Assembly: GCA_016183425.1 (NCBI GenBank)
Contig: JACPEP010000026.1
Span: 1 to 64,000 of the forward strand
Source: Chloroflexota bacterium
Lineage (GTDB): Bacteria; Chloroflexota; Dehalococcoidia; JACPEP01
Reading direction: 5' to 3'
DNA length: 64,000 nucleotides
The position numbers and the translations under genes are program-made. The notes under the pieces were generated by a model. That model saw only the letters and a program-made list of their open reading frames with translations. It was not told the origin of the DNA and searched no databases. This document shows positions 9,745 to 16,925 of this stretch, in pieces; position 1 is the stretch's first letter, and each line of letters starts with the position of its first letter.

Positions 9745-9810
9745 ATGAAAGGGACACCGATGGCGGAGGAGGGGAGAGGGGGAGGGGTGTCCATGACGAT
9801 GGGCCCTTAA
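9745..9810 (+). CDS. Possible 21-residue leader peptide
   Basis: A short ORF begins with ATG preceded by AAGGAGAAG at 7-8 nt and runs MKGTPMAEEGRGGG... to TAA at 9808-9810. It lies between a consensus promoter and a perfect hairpin at 9820-9851, the order expected for leader-peptide attenuation. It is glycine/methionine rich rather than showing a clear run of one regulatory amino acid, so coding is only suggested by the ribosome binding site and position. Confidence 0.3.
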   Translation: MKGTPMAEEGRGGGVSMTMGP

Positions 9811-9819
9811 AAAGCTGAA

Positions 9820-9851
9820 AAGAGTGCTTCTCGACTATGAGAAGCACTCTT
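9820..9851 (+). terminator. Perfect 13-bp hairpin in cluster leader
   Basis: AAGAGTGCTTCTC pairs perfectly with GAGAAGCACTCTT over a 6-nt loop, followed by CATTTTAGG. It sits 40 nt before the first small gene and inside the transcript predicted from the promoter at 9653. It may act as an attenuator, a weak terminator or an RNA-stabilising stem. Confidence 0.55.
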
Positions 9852-9890
9852 CATTTTAGGACAGAATCAAGAGCCAAAGGAGGTCTAACC

Positions 9891-10157
9891 ATGGAAAGGT
9901 ACATTATCGAGTTGCCCCATACCAACGAGGAGTGTCTGAGGGCCCTGGACGAAACAAAGGAGCGGGCCAGGGAGTTGCTCCCGTTGATTGACTGGGGCTG
10001 CGATGTGGGCAACCACAAGGGATGGGTCGCCCTGGAGGCACGGAGCCAGGACGAGGCCCTCAGCAAAGTGGAGTCTCCCTTTCTCCGCGAGAAGGCCTTC
10101 GTGTGCAAGGTAGTGAAGTACACCCCGAAGCAGATCGAGTCCTTCCACAAGATGTAG
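9891..10157 (+). CDS. Uncharacterised 88-residue protein, copy 1
   Basis: The start is the ATG at 9891, preceded by AAAGGAGG. The protein begins MERYIIELPHTNEECLRAL and has an alternating beta-alpha pattern that suggests a small ferredoxin-like alpha/beta fold, similar in size to its DUF4242 neighbours. A near-identical paralogue lies at 11627-11893 (a few substitutions only, most near the C terminus). It is not recognised as a named family. Its clustering with DUF4242, cupin and SnoaL-like proteins suggests a shared small-molecule or metal-handling role, which is inference. Confidence 0.75.
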   Translation: MERYIIELPHTNEECLRALDETKERARELLPLIDWGCDVGNHKGWVALEARSQDEALSKVESPFLREKAFVCKVVKYTPKQIESFHKM

Positions 10158-10255
10158 CCTACCGCCATTACGGGGGAAACCAGGCACTGAAGGAGGTTAA
10201 AGAAGGGCAGGGTGCTTCACCGATGGGCAGAAGTGGGTTAACGTTGTAGTTTCAG
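10158..10255 (+). pseudogene. Decayed remnant of DUF4242-type gene segment
   Basis: The DNA just after copy 1 matches the DNA just after copy 2: TAGCCTA, then GAAACCAGG, then GAAGGAGGTTAAAGA. Copy 2 continues into an intact DUF4242 gene, whereas here the sequence jumps to AAGGGCAGGGTGCTTCACCGA, resembling the internal AGGGCAGGGCATGGTGCCTCACCGA of that gene. The best reading is that a DUF4242 gene once followed copy 1 and lost most of its length by internal deletion. Confidence 0.4.
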
Positions 10256-10312
10256 TTACAACAGTGGGGCGTTGTCACCCTGCCCGGGGAGATCATGGCA
10301 AAGGCGGCGTAA
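10256..10312 (+). pseudogene. 3' fragment of a SnoaL-like gene
   Basis: In frame this reads LQQWGVVTLPGEIMAKAA and then TAA, matching the C terminus of the intact SnoaL-like protein just downstream (LLQQLGVVSLPGE... AKAA). Nothing upstream in frame resembles the rest of the domain, so it is a truncated duplicate sitting directly before the intact gene. Confidence 0.6.
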
Positions 10313-10347
10313 GAGAGTCGATTATAACCAAAAGGAAGGTAAATACC

Positions 10348-10803
10348 ATGACCAGGGAAGAGATCAAGGTTCTGGTGGGAAGGTTTTACGAGGACGTCAT
10401 CAACAAAAGGGAACTGGCAGTTGCCGATGAGATCTTTGCTCTCAACTGGGTGGGCTACGATCCCACTTCTCCCAATCCACTCAGCGGTCCAGAAGGCGTT
10501 AAAAGGGAAATGACCATGTATCTCTCCGCCTTCCCAGACCTGCGGTTCACCGTGGAGGATTTGATCGCTGCGGGGGACAAGGCAGTGGTGCGCGTTACCG
10601 TTCGGGGCACTCATAAGGGTGAGCTGATGGGCATCCTCCCTACCTTTAAAGAGTGCGTTGTCACCGGCATCGATATCCATCGCCTCTATGGGGACAGGAT
10701 CGTGGAGACCTGGAGCAACTGGGACGCCCTGGGCTTGCTACAACAGTTGGGCGTTGTCTCCCTGCCCGGGGAGGGTGAGATAGGTTCGGCTAAGGCGGCG
10801 TAG
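10348..10803 (+). CDS. SnoaL-like (polyketide cyclase / NTF2-fold) protein
   Basis: A 151-residue NTF2-like protein. The ATG at 10348 with AAAGGAAGG upstream is preferred over an earlier in-frame ATG that lacks a site. SnoaL signatures are present: VGRFYEDVINKRELAVADEIF, a GPEGVKREMTMYLSAFPDLRFTVED-type core, and HRLYGDRIVETWSNWD near the C terminus. These proteins bind or isomerise small hydrophobic ligands; the substrate is unknown. It belongs to the small-gene cluster and has a truncated duplicate of its own 3' end immediately upstream. Confidence 0.8.
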   Translation: MTREEIKVLVGRFYEDVINKRELAVADEIFALNWVGYDPTSPNPLSGPEGVKREMTMYLSAFPDLRFTVEDLIAAGDKAVVRVTVRGTHKGELMGILPTFKECVVTGIDIHRLYGDRIVETWSNWDALGLLQQLGVVSLPGEGEIGSAKAA

Positions 10804-10858
10804 ACCATTAGTTACACCCTTCCGGAAATAACCATGGAGGGTATCGCAGGAGGATTAA

Positions 10859-11110
10859 ATGGCACGTTACATGGATGTCCACCGTAAAGTGGAGGGATTG
10901 ACAGCGGCGGCCTTGGCCGATGCTCATCGCAAGGACCTGGAGGTTCAGGGCAAATACGATGTAAAGTACCTGAGGTACTGGTTCAACGAAGGCGACGGTA
11001 CCGTCTTTTGCCTGTGTGAGGCACCTAGCCAGGAGGCGGCCACGGCGGTTCATCGTGAGGCCCACGGCCTCGTTGCCGACGATATCGTCGAGGTGCGGGA
11101 AGGGTCATAG
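10859..11110 (+). CDS. DUF4242 (SCO4226-like nickel-binding family) protein
   Basis: An 83-residue protein starting at an ATG with GCAGGAGG upstream. It matches the DUF4242 pattern closely: MARYMDVHRKVEGL, AHRKDLEVQGKYDVKYLRYW, DGTVFCLCEAPSQEAA and VHREAHGLVADDIVEV. The Streptomyces relative SCO4226 binds nickel, and the histidines in DVHRK and VHREAHG are preserved here. It adopts a small dimeric ferredoxin-like fold. Neighbours are a SnoaL-like gene upstream and a cupin downstream. Confidence 0.85.
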   Translation: MARYMDVHRKVEGLTAAALADAHRKDLEVQGKYDVKYLRYWFNEGDGTVFCLCEAPSQEAATAVHREAHGLVADDIVEVREGS

Positions 11111-11180
11111 GAAGCTGCCGCTGGGTGAGCAATAAGTGTGCTCTGTGACTAGCAGTTAGGACAGTGTCCCAAAAAGGAGG

Positions 11181-11567
11181 ATGAACGTGCGTGGTTCAAT
11201 GAAAGACTTAGCGGCCGTCATGGAGACGCCCGAGTTTACGAGCCGACTGGTGGAATGGGGCGATATGAGCGTCGATTTTGAGAGTATTCGCGCCCCCATG
11301 GACACCACGGAGCTCTTCAAGGGTCTCCCTGATGACCGATGTCAGTGCCCCCACTGGGGCTATGTATTCAAAGGAAAATTTCGCGTCAAGTACGCCGACC
11401 GGGAGGAGGTTGTCAGGGCGGGCGACGCCTATTACCTGGCCCCCGGCCACATCCCCGTCGTCGAAGAGGACACCGAGCTGGTGGAGTTCAGCCCCAAGGG
11501 CTTGTTTCAGCAGACCATGGAGGCCGTAGGCCGAAACATGGCCGCGGCTGAGGAGGAAAGGACTTAA
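11181..11567 (+). CDS. Small cupin-domain protein
   Basis: A 128-residue single cupin. The beta-barrel motif is WGYVFKGKFRVKYADREEVVRAGDAYYLAPGHIPVVEEDTELVEFSP in order, though the usual metal-binding histidines of cupin motif 1 are not clearly kept (CPHWGY supplies one His). The GTG at 11187, six bases after AAGGAGG, may be the true start instead of the ATG at 11181, which abuts that site. It lies between a DUF4242 gene and the second 88-residue gene. Function is unknown. Confidence 0.75.
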   Translation: MNVRGSMKDLAAVMETPEFTSRLVEWGDMSVDFESIRAPMDTTELFKGLPDDRCQCPHWGYVFKGKFRVKYADREEVVRAGDAYYLAPGHIPVVEEDTELVEFSPKGLFQQTMEAVGRNMAAAEEERT

Positions 11568-11626
11568 GTTAGTTCGTTCCCACCACAACGGGGACAGGTC
11601 AAATCTTAAAAAGGAGGTAAAGAACA

Positions 11627-11893
11627 ATGGAAAGGTACATTATCGAGTTGCCCCATACCAACGAGGAGTGTCTGAGGGCCCTGGACGAAACAAAGGAGCG
11701 CGCCAGGGAGCTGCTCCCGTTGATTGACTGGGGCTGCGATGTGGGCAACCACAAGGGTTGGGTCACCCTGGAGGCACGGAGCCAGGACGAGGCTCTCAGC
11801 AAGGTGGCGTCTCCCTTCCTCCGCAGCAAGGCCTTCGCGAGCAAGGTGATTAAGTACACCCCGGAGCAGATCGAGTCTTTCCACAAGATGTAG
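11627..11893 (+). CDS. Uncharacterised 88-residue protein, copy 2
   Basis: A paralogue of the protein at 9891-10157 with the same length and almost the same sequence at both DNA and protein level (differences include VALEARS to VTLEARS and ESPFLREKAF to ASPFLRSKAF). It has its own AAAAAGGAGG site. It is followed, 47 bp later, by an intact DUF4242 gene, which is the arrangement that appears decayed after copy 1. The duplication must be recent. No named family is recognised. Confidence 0.75.
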   Translation: MERYIIELPHTNEECLRALDETKERARELLPLIDWGCDVGNHKGWVTLEARSQDEALSKVASPFLRSKAFASKVIKYTPEQIESFHKM

Positions 11894-11940
11894 CCTAGCG
11901 GACGTCACCGGAGAAACCAGGTAGCTGAAGGAGGTTAAAG

Positions 11941-12186
11941 ATGGCTCGGTTTTTGGACATTCACACTATTCCCTCCAGCCTGGTAAGGGAGGACCTGGTA
12001 ATGGCATCCCGCTCGGTGAAGGAAGCCGCTCCCGATGTGAAGGTGCTTCAGACCTGCTACAACCTGGAGGAGGGCAGGGCATGGTGCCTCACCGAGGCGG
12101 ATAACCCCACCGCGGTGGAGAGGGCCCACCTGCAAGTGAACATGCCCTTTGAGAGCATCCGCCGCATAGAAGTGATTGAGGGCTAG
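11941..12186 (+). CDS. DUF4242-like protein
   Basis: An 81-residue protein with a GAAGGAGG site. It follows the DUF4242 layout (MARFLDIHTI, then LEEGRAWCLTEADNPTAVERAH, then IRRIEVIEG) but is more divergent than the copy at 10859; the final VHxEAHG box is reduced to ERAHLQ, so metal binding may be changed. It is followed directly by a strong hairpin at 12196-12238. Confidence 0.7.
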   Translation: MARFLDIHTIPSSLVREDLVMASRSVKEAAPDVKVLQTCYNLEEGRAWCLTEADNPTAVERAHLQVNMPFESIRRIEVIEG

Positions 12187-12195
12187 CGGTCTACT

Positions 12196-12238
12196 AGCGG
12201 TGCGGCCAGCCTGCCAGAGGCGAGCTGGCCGCACCGCT
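12196..12238 (+). terminator. 15-bp perfect hairpin
   Basis: AGCGGTGCGGCCAGC pairs with GCTGGCCGCACCGCT over a 13-nt loop and is followed by TCTTAAAGG. It ends the DUF4242 gene and lies only 18 bp before the AhpD-like start, so it may either terminate or protect the downstream message. Confidence 0.6.
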
Positions 12239-12256
12239 TCTTAAAGGAGAATCGTC

Positions 12257-12664
12257 ATGACCAAGGAAGAGGTCCTGAAGGAAATGCAGGTCACCTATGG
12301 CCTGGTACCCAAGTTCTTTGAAGAGTTCCCCGAAGACATCATCGTACCCCAGTGGGAGCTCATCAAGGAGCTGTTCGCGAGAGAAACTACCATCCCGGCG
12401 AAATACAAGGAGCTCATCTCCCTGGGGATAGCGATAGGGTTGCGATCCTGGTACATGGTTTTTCAGTCCACCGAGTTTGCCAAGGTTTTTGGCGCCAGCG
12501 AAGAGGAGCTTCGGGAGGTGAGGCTCATTGCCCAGAGCATCACCGGCTGGGCCGTCTACCTCCAAAGCCTCCAATATGACGTGGGGCTATTTAGCCGAGA
12601 GATGCTGGGTATGGTGGAGTATGCAAAGAGCCAAATGGCTCTGGAAGAGCGAAAGGCAGCATAA
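12257..12664 (+). CDS. AhpD/carboxymuconolactone decarboxylase-fold protein without catalytic cysteines
   Basis: A 135-residue all-helical protein with the CMD/AhpD core: PAKYKELISLGIAIG, then a helix, then FAKVFGASEEELREVRLIAQSITGW. The family's redox motif CxxCxxxH would fall at LRSWYMVFQST, where no cysteine occurs, so peroxidase-partner activity of the AhpD kind is not expected. The start is the ATG with TTAAAGGAG upstream. It is the last plus-strand gene of the cluster; GuaB3 on the other strand converges with it. Confidence 0.75.
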   Translation: MTKEEVLKEMQVTYGLVPKFFEEFPEDIIVPQWELIKELFARETTIPAKYKELISLGIAIGLRSWYMVFQSTEFAKVFGASEEELREVRLIAQSITGWAVYLQSLQYDVGLFSREMLGMVEYAKSQMALEERKAA

Positions 12665-12682
12665 TCAATTAAATATGGTCAG

Positions 12683-13822
12683 CTAGGCCTTGGCCATTTG
12701 GAACTGCTTGCCTTCCGTCTTTATGGCGGGGGCAACGACCATCTCTGCCTGGTGGAACTCCTTAATGGTGGCGGCTCCGCACACCCCCATGGCAGTACGC
12801 AGCGCCCCCATGAGGTTCTGGGTGCCGTCAGTGCGGGAGGTGGGACCAAAGAGGATTTGTTCCAAAGTAGCCGTGATCCCTACCTTGATGCGAGTCCCTC
12901 GAGGCAGGGCAGCATGGGAGGTGGCCATCCCCCAGTGATGACCCTGCCCGGGGGCTTGCTCCGTCTGGGCAAAGACCGAGCCCAACATAACAGCGTCGGC
13001 CCCGGAGGCCAAGGCCTTGCATAGATCGCCGCCGGTGCGGATGCCACCGTCGGTAATAATAGTTACATAGCGTCCGGTGCGGCGGAAGTAGTCATCCCGG
13101 GCAGCGGCACAATCCATGGTGGCTGTCACTTGGGGAACCCCAATCCCCAAAACCTCCCGGGTGGTGCAGGCCGCCCCGGGCCCTACCCCCACCAGCACTC
13201 CGGATATGCCCTCTTCCATTAGCTCCGTGGCCGTTTCGTAGCTAACACAGTTGCCCACCAGCACCGGCACCCGTAGTACCTGGCACAACTCAGAGAAAAT
13301 AAGGCCACGGTAGCTCTTGGATACGTGACGGGCGGTGGTCACCGTGGACTGAACGGCAAAGATATCGGCGCCCGCTTCCACCGCCAGTGCCCCCAGTCTC
13401 TTGGCGCTGGCCGGGGTGGTAGAAGCGGCACAAACCGCCCCCCCAGCTTTGATAGCGCCGATCCTCTCCCCCACCAAGCGCTCCTGGATGGGTGCTGTGT
13501 ATATTTTTTGCAGGAGAGAGGTGACCTCCTGGGCAGGGCAAGCAGCAATATTAGCGAGCACTTCCCCAGGATGCTCGTAGCGCGTCTGTACCCCTTCCAG
13601 GTTTAGAACCGCTAGACCGCCCAGCCGCCCCAGGGCCACGGCAAAGGCCGGGTCCACTACGGCGTCCATGGCCGCCGCCAGCACGGGAAGAGGAACGGTA
13701 TGTTCCCCTACGGCGAAAGAGATATCCGTCTGCTCCGGATTAATGGTGACCCGTCCCGGGACAATGGCCACCTCATCGAAGCCATAGGCTCGACGCAGGG
13801 AGCGGAATCGGGAATCTGTCAT
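12683..13822 (-). CDS. GuaB3-family IMP dehydrogenase-related protein
   Basis: A 379-residue TIM-barrel enzyme of the IMPDH/GMPR superfamily without CBS domains. The catalytic-loop motif [20 protein letters not shown] (near 224-243) carries the cysteine equivalent to the IMPDH active-site Cys, and [26 protein letters not shown] forms the phosphate-binding region. Length and the absence of CBS domains match the GuaB3 branch known in actinobacteria and cyanobacteria. It oxidises IMP to XMP, or acts on a related nucleotide. It lies 25 bp upstream of AOR in the minus-strand reading order reversed (AOR is transcribed first). Confidence 0.85.
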   Translation of the reverse strand: MTDSRFRSLRRAYGFDEVAIVPGRVTINPEQTDISFAVGEHTVPLPVLAAAMDAVVDPAFAVALGRLGGLAVLNLEGVQTRYEHPGEVLANIAACPAQEVTSLLQKIYTAPIQERLVGERIGAIKAGGAVCAASTTPASAKRLGALAVEAGADIFAVQSTVTTARHVSKSYRGLIFSELCQVLRVPVLVGNCVSYETATELMEEGISGVLVGVGPGAACTTREVLGIGVPQVTATMDCAAARDDYFRRTGRYVTIITDGGIRTGGDLCKALASGADAVMLGSVFAQTEQAPGQGHHWGMATSHAALPRGTRIKVGITATLEQILFGPTSRTDGTQNLMGALRTAMGVCGAATIKEFHQAEMVVAPAIKTEGKQFQMAKA

Positions 13823-13851
13823 AACCCCCTCCTCCCTAGATACCCCAGATG

Positions 13852-15627
13852 CTAATCAGGCCAGAGCTCCCGGGCCAACTCCCCCAGATTCAACTGGAGG
13901 AGCTTTTGTCGGCTTGGCTTTCCCGTAGCCGGGTCCCAGTCTCGGGCCAGGTGCCACTCCCGAACCTCTTTCTCTACATCGACGGTCGCTCCGGCGGTGG
14001 GCCCCACCTGAAGGGGGGGATTGCCATAGACCCTGCCCGGCACCTCCCGAGTGGCCGGGTTGAGCCCCTCTCGCAGGGTAAAGACCTGACGCAGGTTAGC
14101 CACCCGCTCCCCAACCATCTGGATCTCCTCCCACGACCGCTCCCAGCCGGTGCTTGCCGCCAGGAAACGGGGAACAAACTGAGGCATGTCCACCGCCAGG
14201 TTGCCGAAGTAACAGAAACCCACCATGTTGATCACATGCTGACGGAAGGAGCGCGCGCCGCCCCCTTGGGTGTGCCGGCCAGGGGTGGCATCCAGAAGAT
14301 AACGATCCAGGCCTCCGGACTGCTTGGGGTCGTGCATTCCCAGTTCCTGGCCTCCGATATGAACGGCAAACTCCTTTGCCGACCCCCGCCCCAGCCGCTC
14401 ATAAGCCTTGCTCACGCCGTCGGCTAACACCTGGCCGAAACCCTCCCGCCTGGCTATCATCTCCGTCATAGCCACCAGGGCTTGATGGTTGCCCCAGGTA
14501 AGCTCCATGCCATCGGTGTCTTCTTTGGTGATGATACCGTTTTCGTAGCATTCGACGGCAAAAGCCAGGGTGCAACCTACCGATATGGTATCCAGGCCAT
14601 AGCGATTGCAAATGTCGTTGCACTTAATGATGGACTCCACATTGTCGTTGAGGCACATGGTACCAAAGGTGGCCAGGGTCTCGTACTCCGGCTTGTGTCC
14701 GGCCACCGCGTAGGGCCCGTCGGGAACCATCACATGGCCGCCACAGGCCCAGGGGCAACCCCAGCAGGCGAACTTCTTAACCTCATATTTGATGACGGCA
14801 TCGTCGGAGACCTTCTTCATTTGAGGAAAGTCCACGGGGCCGATGCCTCCCCAGTTCTTGGTGGGAGTGCGGCCGCTCGTAGTGTGGCCTGCCAACAGGC
14901 CAGCGGTACCGTACTTCTTATAGCGGTCCTCCATGGGCCCGTGAAGGGCCTCCAACATATCCCTACGAACCTGGAGCATTTTATCCTTATCGGCGATGGG
15001 GATATCCTTTTTGCCCTTTACCACCACCGCCTTCAGCTTCTTGGAGCCCATTACCGCCCCCACCCCAGAGCGGGCCGCCAGCCGCCCCTTGTTGGTCACC
15101 ACCCCAGAGATAAGAGAAAGCTTTTCCCCGCCCTGGCCGATGCAGAGAAGGCGGGCATCCCGTCCGTGCTCTCCCTTGAGAATGTCCTCCGTTTCAACGC
15201 TATCTTTGCCCCAGAGGCCCGTAGCATCCCTCAGTTCGGCATGACTATCATTGACCAGAAGATAGACCGGCTGGTCGGGAATGCCGCGAAAGAAGATACC
15301 GTCGAAGCCGGCGTACCTCATATAGGGGCCAAAATCGCCGCCGCTATTGGCATCGCCCCAGGTCCCAGTAAGGGGAGACTTGCACACCACCGTCCAGCGG
15401 GAACTCATAGGGGCCGACATCCCGTTCAGAGCGCCCCCGATGACGCCGAAGACGTTCTCCGGCCCCAGGGCATCCACCCCTCCTCTTTGACGGTCATAAA
15501 GGATGCGGACGCCTAAGCCATAGCCTCCCATATAATCTCGATAGAACCCCTCATCGGGGGTCTCTATCTGGACGTCTCTGGAGGCCAAATCTACGAAAAG
15601 CAGCTTTCCCGTGTAACCCATAACCAT
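13852..15627 (-). CDS. Aldehyde:ferredoxin oxidoreductase (tungstopterin enzyme)
   Basis: A 591-residue member of the AOR family, which oxidises aldehydes to acids with ferredoxin as electron acceptor. The N-terminal domain opens with YTGKLLFVDLASRDVQIETP and includes the cofactor-binding SSRWTVVCKSPLTGTWGDANSGGDFGPYMRYAG segment. A CWGCPWACGG sequence (CX2CX3C) supplies the [4Fe-4S] ligands with a later Cys. The C-terminal domain has GLNPATREVPGR. It sits next to CoA-transferases, consistent with anaerobic acid/CoA metabolism. No AOR maturation gene is seen. Confidence 0.9.
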   Translation of the reverse strand: MVMGYTGKLLFVDLASRDVQIETPDEGFYRDYMGGYGLGVRILYDRQRGGVDALGPENVFGVIGGALNGMSAPMSSRWTVVCKSPLTGTWGDANSGGDFGPYMRYAGFDGIFFRGIPDQPVYLLVNDSHAELRDATGLWGKDSVETEDILKGEHGRDARLLCIGQGGEKLSLISGVVTNKGRLAARSGVGAVMGSKKLKAVVVKGKKDIPIADKDKMLQVRRDMLEALHGPMEDRYKKYGTAGLLAGHTTSGRTPTKNWGGIGPVDFPQMKKVSDDAVIKYEVKKFACWGCPWACGGHVMVPDGPYAVAGHKPEYETLATFGTMCLNDNVESIIKCNDICNRYGLDTISVGCTLAFAVECYENGIITKEDTDGMELTWGNHQALVAMTEMIARREGFGQVLADGVSKAYERLGRGSAKEFAVHIGGQELGMHDPKQSGGLDRYLLDATPGRHTQGGGARSFRQHVINMVGFCYFGNLAVDMPQFVPRFLAASTGWERSWEEIQMVGERVANLRQVFTLREGLNPATREVPGRVYGNPPLQVGPTAGATVDVEKEVREWHLARDWDPATGKPSRQKLLQLNLGELARELWPD

Positions 15628-15651
15628 GGAATGCCTCCCCTGTGGTATCCT

Positions 15652-16872
15652 TTAGCTAAATGCCCCCTGGGCCAATCCCGCCTCCATTTCCTGCGGAGTC
15701 AGGCCCAGGATGTCCCTGAAAACATAGTCATTGTGCTGGCCCATGATGGGCGCCGCCGTGCGGAGGCCGCCCGTCCCCCCTGAGAAGCGGAAGGGCACGC
15801 CCTCCAACACAGTTTCGCCAGCCACCAGATGTTCCACCGCCTGATAGAAGCCCCGCTCCTTCATTTGGGGATCCCGTGTCATCAGGTCTTCCGTGTTCTG
15901 CACCACCCCCGCCGGCACCCCCGCCGCCTGCAAACGGCCCATGACCTCCTCCGGCGTATAGTTTATGGTCCATGCCTCCACCAGCCCATCCAGCTCATCA
16001 GCATGAGCCACCCGACTTTGGGTAGTGGCGAACCGGGTCTCCTGTGTCCAGGGGGGACTCTCTAGAACCTCACCAAAGCTACGCCACTCTTCATCGGTGA
16101 AAACGGCAATGACGCACCATCGCTCTTTCCCCTGGCAGCGGTAGCAGCCGTGGGGGGCGGCGGTGGGGTGTCGATTCCCTATGCGCCCCTGAGCCCGGCC
16201 ATTGGCGGTGTAGTCCAGAATCATGCTCCCCAGCACAGAGACCCCCGTCTCGTACTGGCTGAGGTCGATATATTGTCCTTCGCCCGTTCGCGCCCGGTAC
16301 TCCAAGGCCGCTAGGATGGCGAAGGTAGCGTGGAGGGCCGCCACGAAGTCGGGGTAGGAGTTACCGATGCCCACGGGTTCCCCATTCGGAAAGCCGGTGA
16401 GGTGGGTCAGACCTATAAGAGGCTGCAGGGTGGGCCCGAAGCTGAGGTACTCCCGATGAGGCCCCGTCTGGCCCATGCCGGCCATGCTCACCATGATGAG
16501 GCCAGGGTTTACCTCCCGGAGCACCGGATACTCAAGGCCGAACTTCTTCATGGCCCGCACGCTGTAATTCTCGATAGCCACGTCGCTGATCTTGATGAGG
16601 CGCTTGCAGATGTCCACCCCCAGGGGAGTATTTAGATTGAGGGTGATGGCCAGCTTGTTGCGGTTGTGAATATCAAAGAAGCCACTGCCATCAGGGGGTG
16701 TGGGAACCCTCTCCCGCCACGGCCCGTAGTTACGGATGCCATCCAGCTTGTAGTGGGTCTCTATCTTTATCACTTGCGCCCCCTGGTCGGCCAGCATCTT
16801 GGCGGCGAAGGGGCCGGCCAAAACCCAACTGAAGTCAGCCACTCTCAAGCCTTCCAGAGGCAAGCTACCCAT
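15652..16872 (-). CDS. Class III (CaiB/BaiF) CoA-transferase, canonical active site
   Basis: A 406-residue CoA-transferase that moves CoA between acyl-CoA and carboxylate. The N terminus GLRVADFSWVLAGPFAAKMLADQGAQVIKIE is standard. The catalytic aspartate is probably in NSYPDFVAALHATFAIL, 24 residues before the TGEGQYIDLS motif. VDVSMAGMGQTGPHRE-type and HCxGK regions are present. It lies 54 bp downstream of a second family member and upstream of AOR in the same direction, suggesting one operon. Confidence 0.88.
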   Translation of the reverse strand: MGSLPLEGLRVADFSWVLAGPFAAKMLADQGAQVIKIETHYKLDGIRNYGPWRERVPTPPDGSGFFDIHNRNKLAITLNLNTPLGVDICKRLIKISDVAIENYSVRAMKKFGLEYPVLREVNPGLIMVSMAGMGQTGPHREYLSFGPTLQPLIGLTHLTGFPNGEPVGIGNSYPDFVAALHATFAILAALEYRARTGEGQYIDLSQYETGVSVLGSMILDYTANGRAQGRIGNRHPTAAPHGCYRCQGKERWCVIAVFTDEEWRSFGEVLESPPWTQETRFATTQSRVAHADELDGLVEAWTINYTPEEVMGRLQAAGVPAGVVQNTEDLMTRDPQMKERGFYQAVEHLVAGETVLEGVPFRFSGGTGGLRTAAPIMGQHNDYVFRDILGLTPQEMEAGLAQGAFS

Positions 16873-16925
16873 TTCCCAGTCCTTTCCTGTGGCTCATCTT
16901 TTCATTTACCTCACAAAATAAGAGT

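Noticed and set aside
9065-9847. 260-residue minus-strand ORF
   Set aside because: A shadow of dinB in another frame plus intergenic DNA; low-complexity composition.
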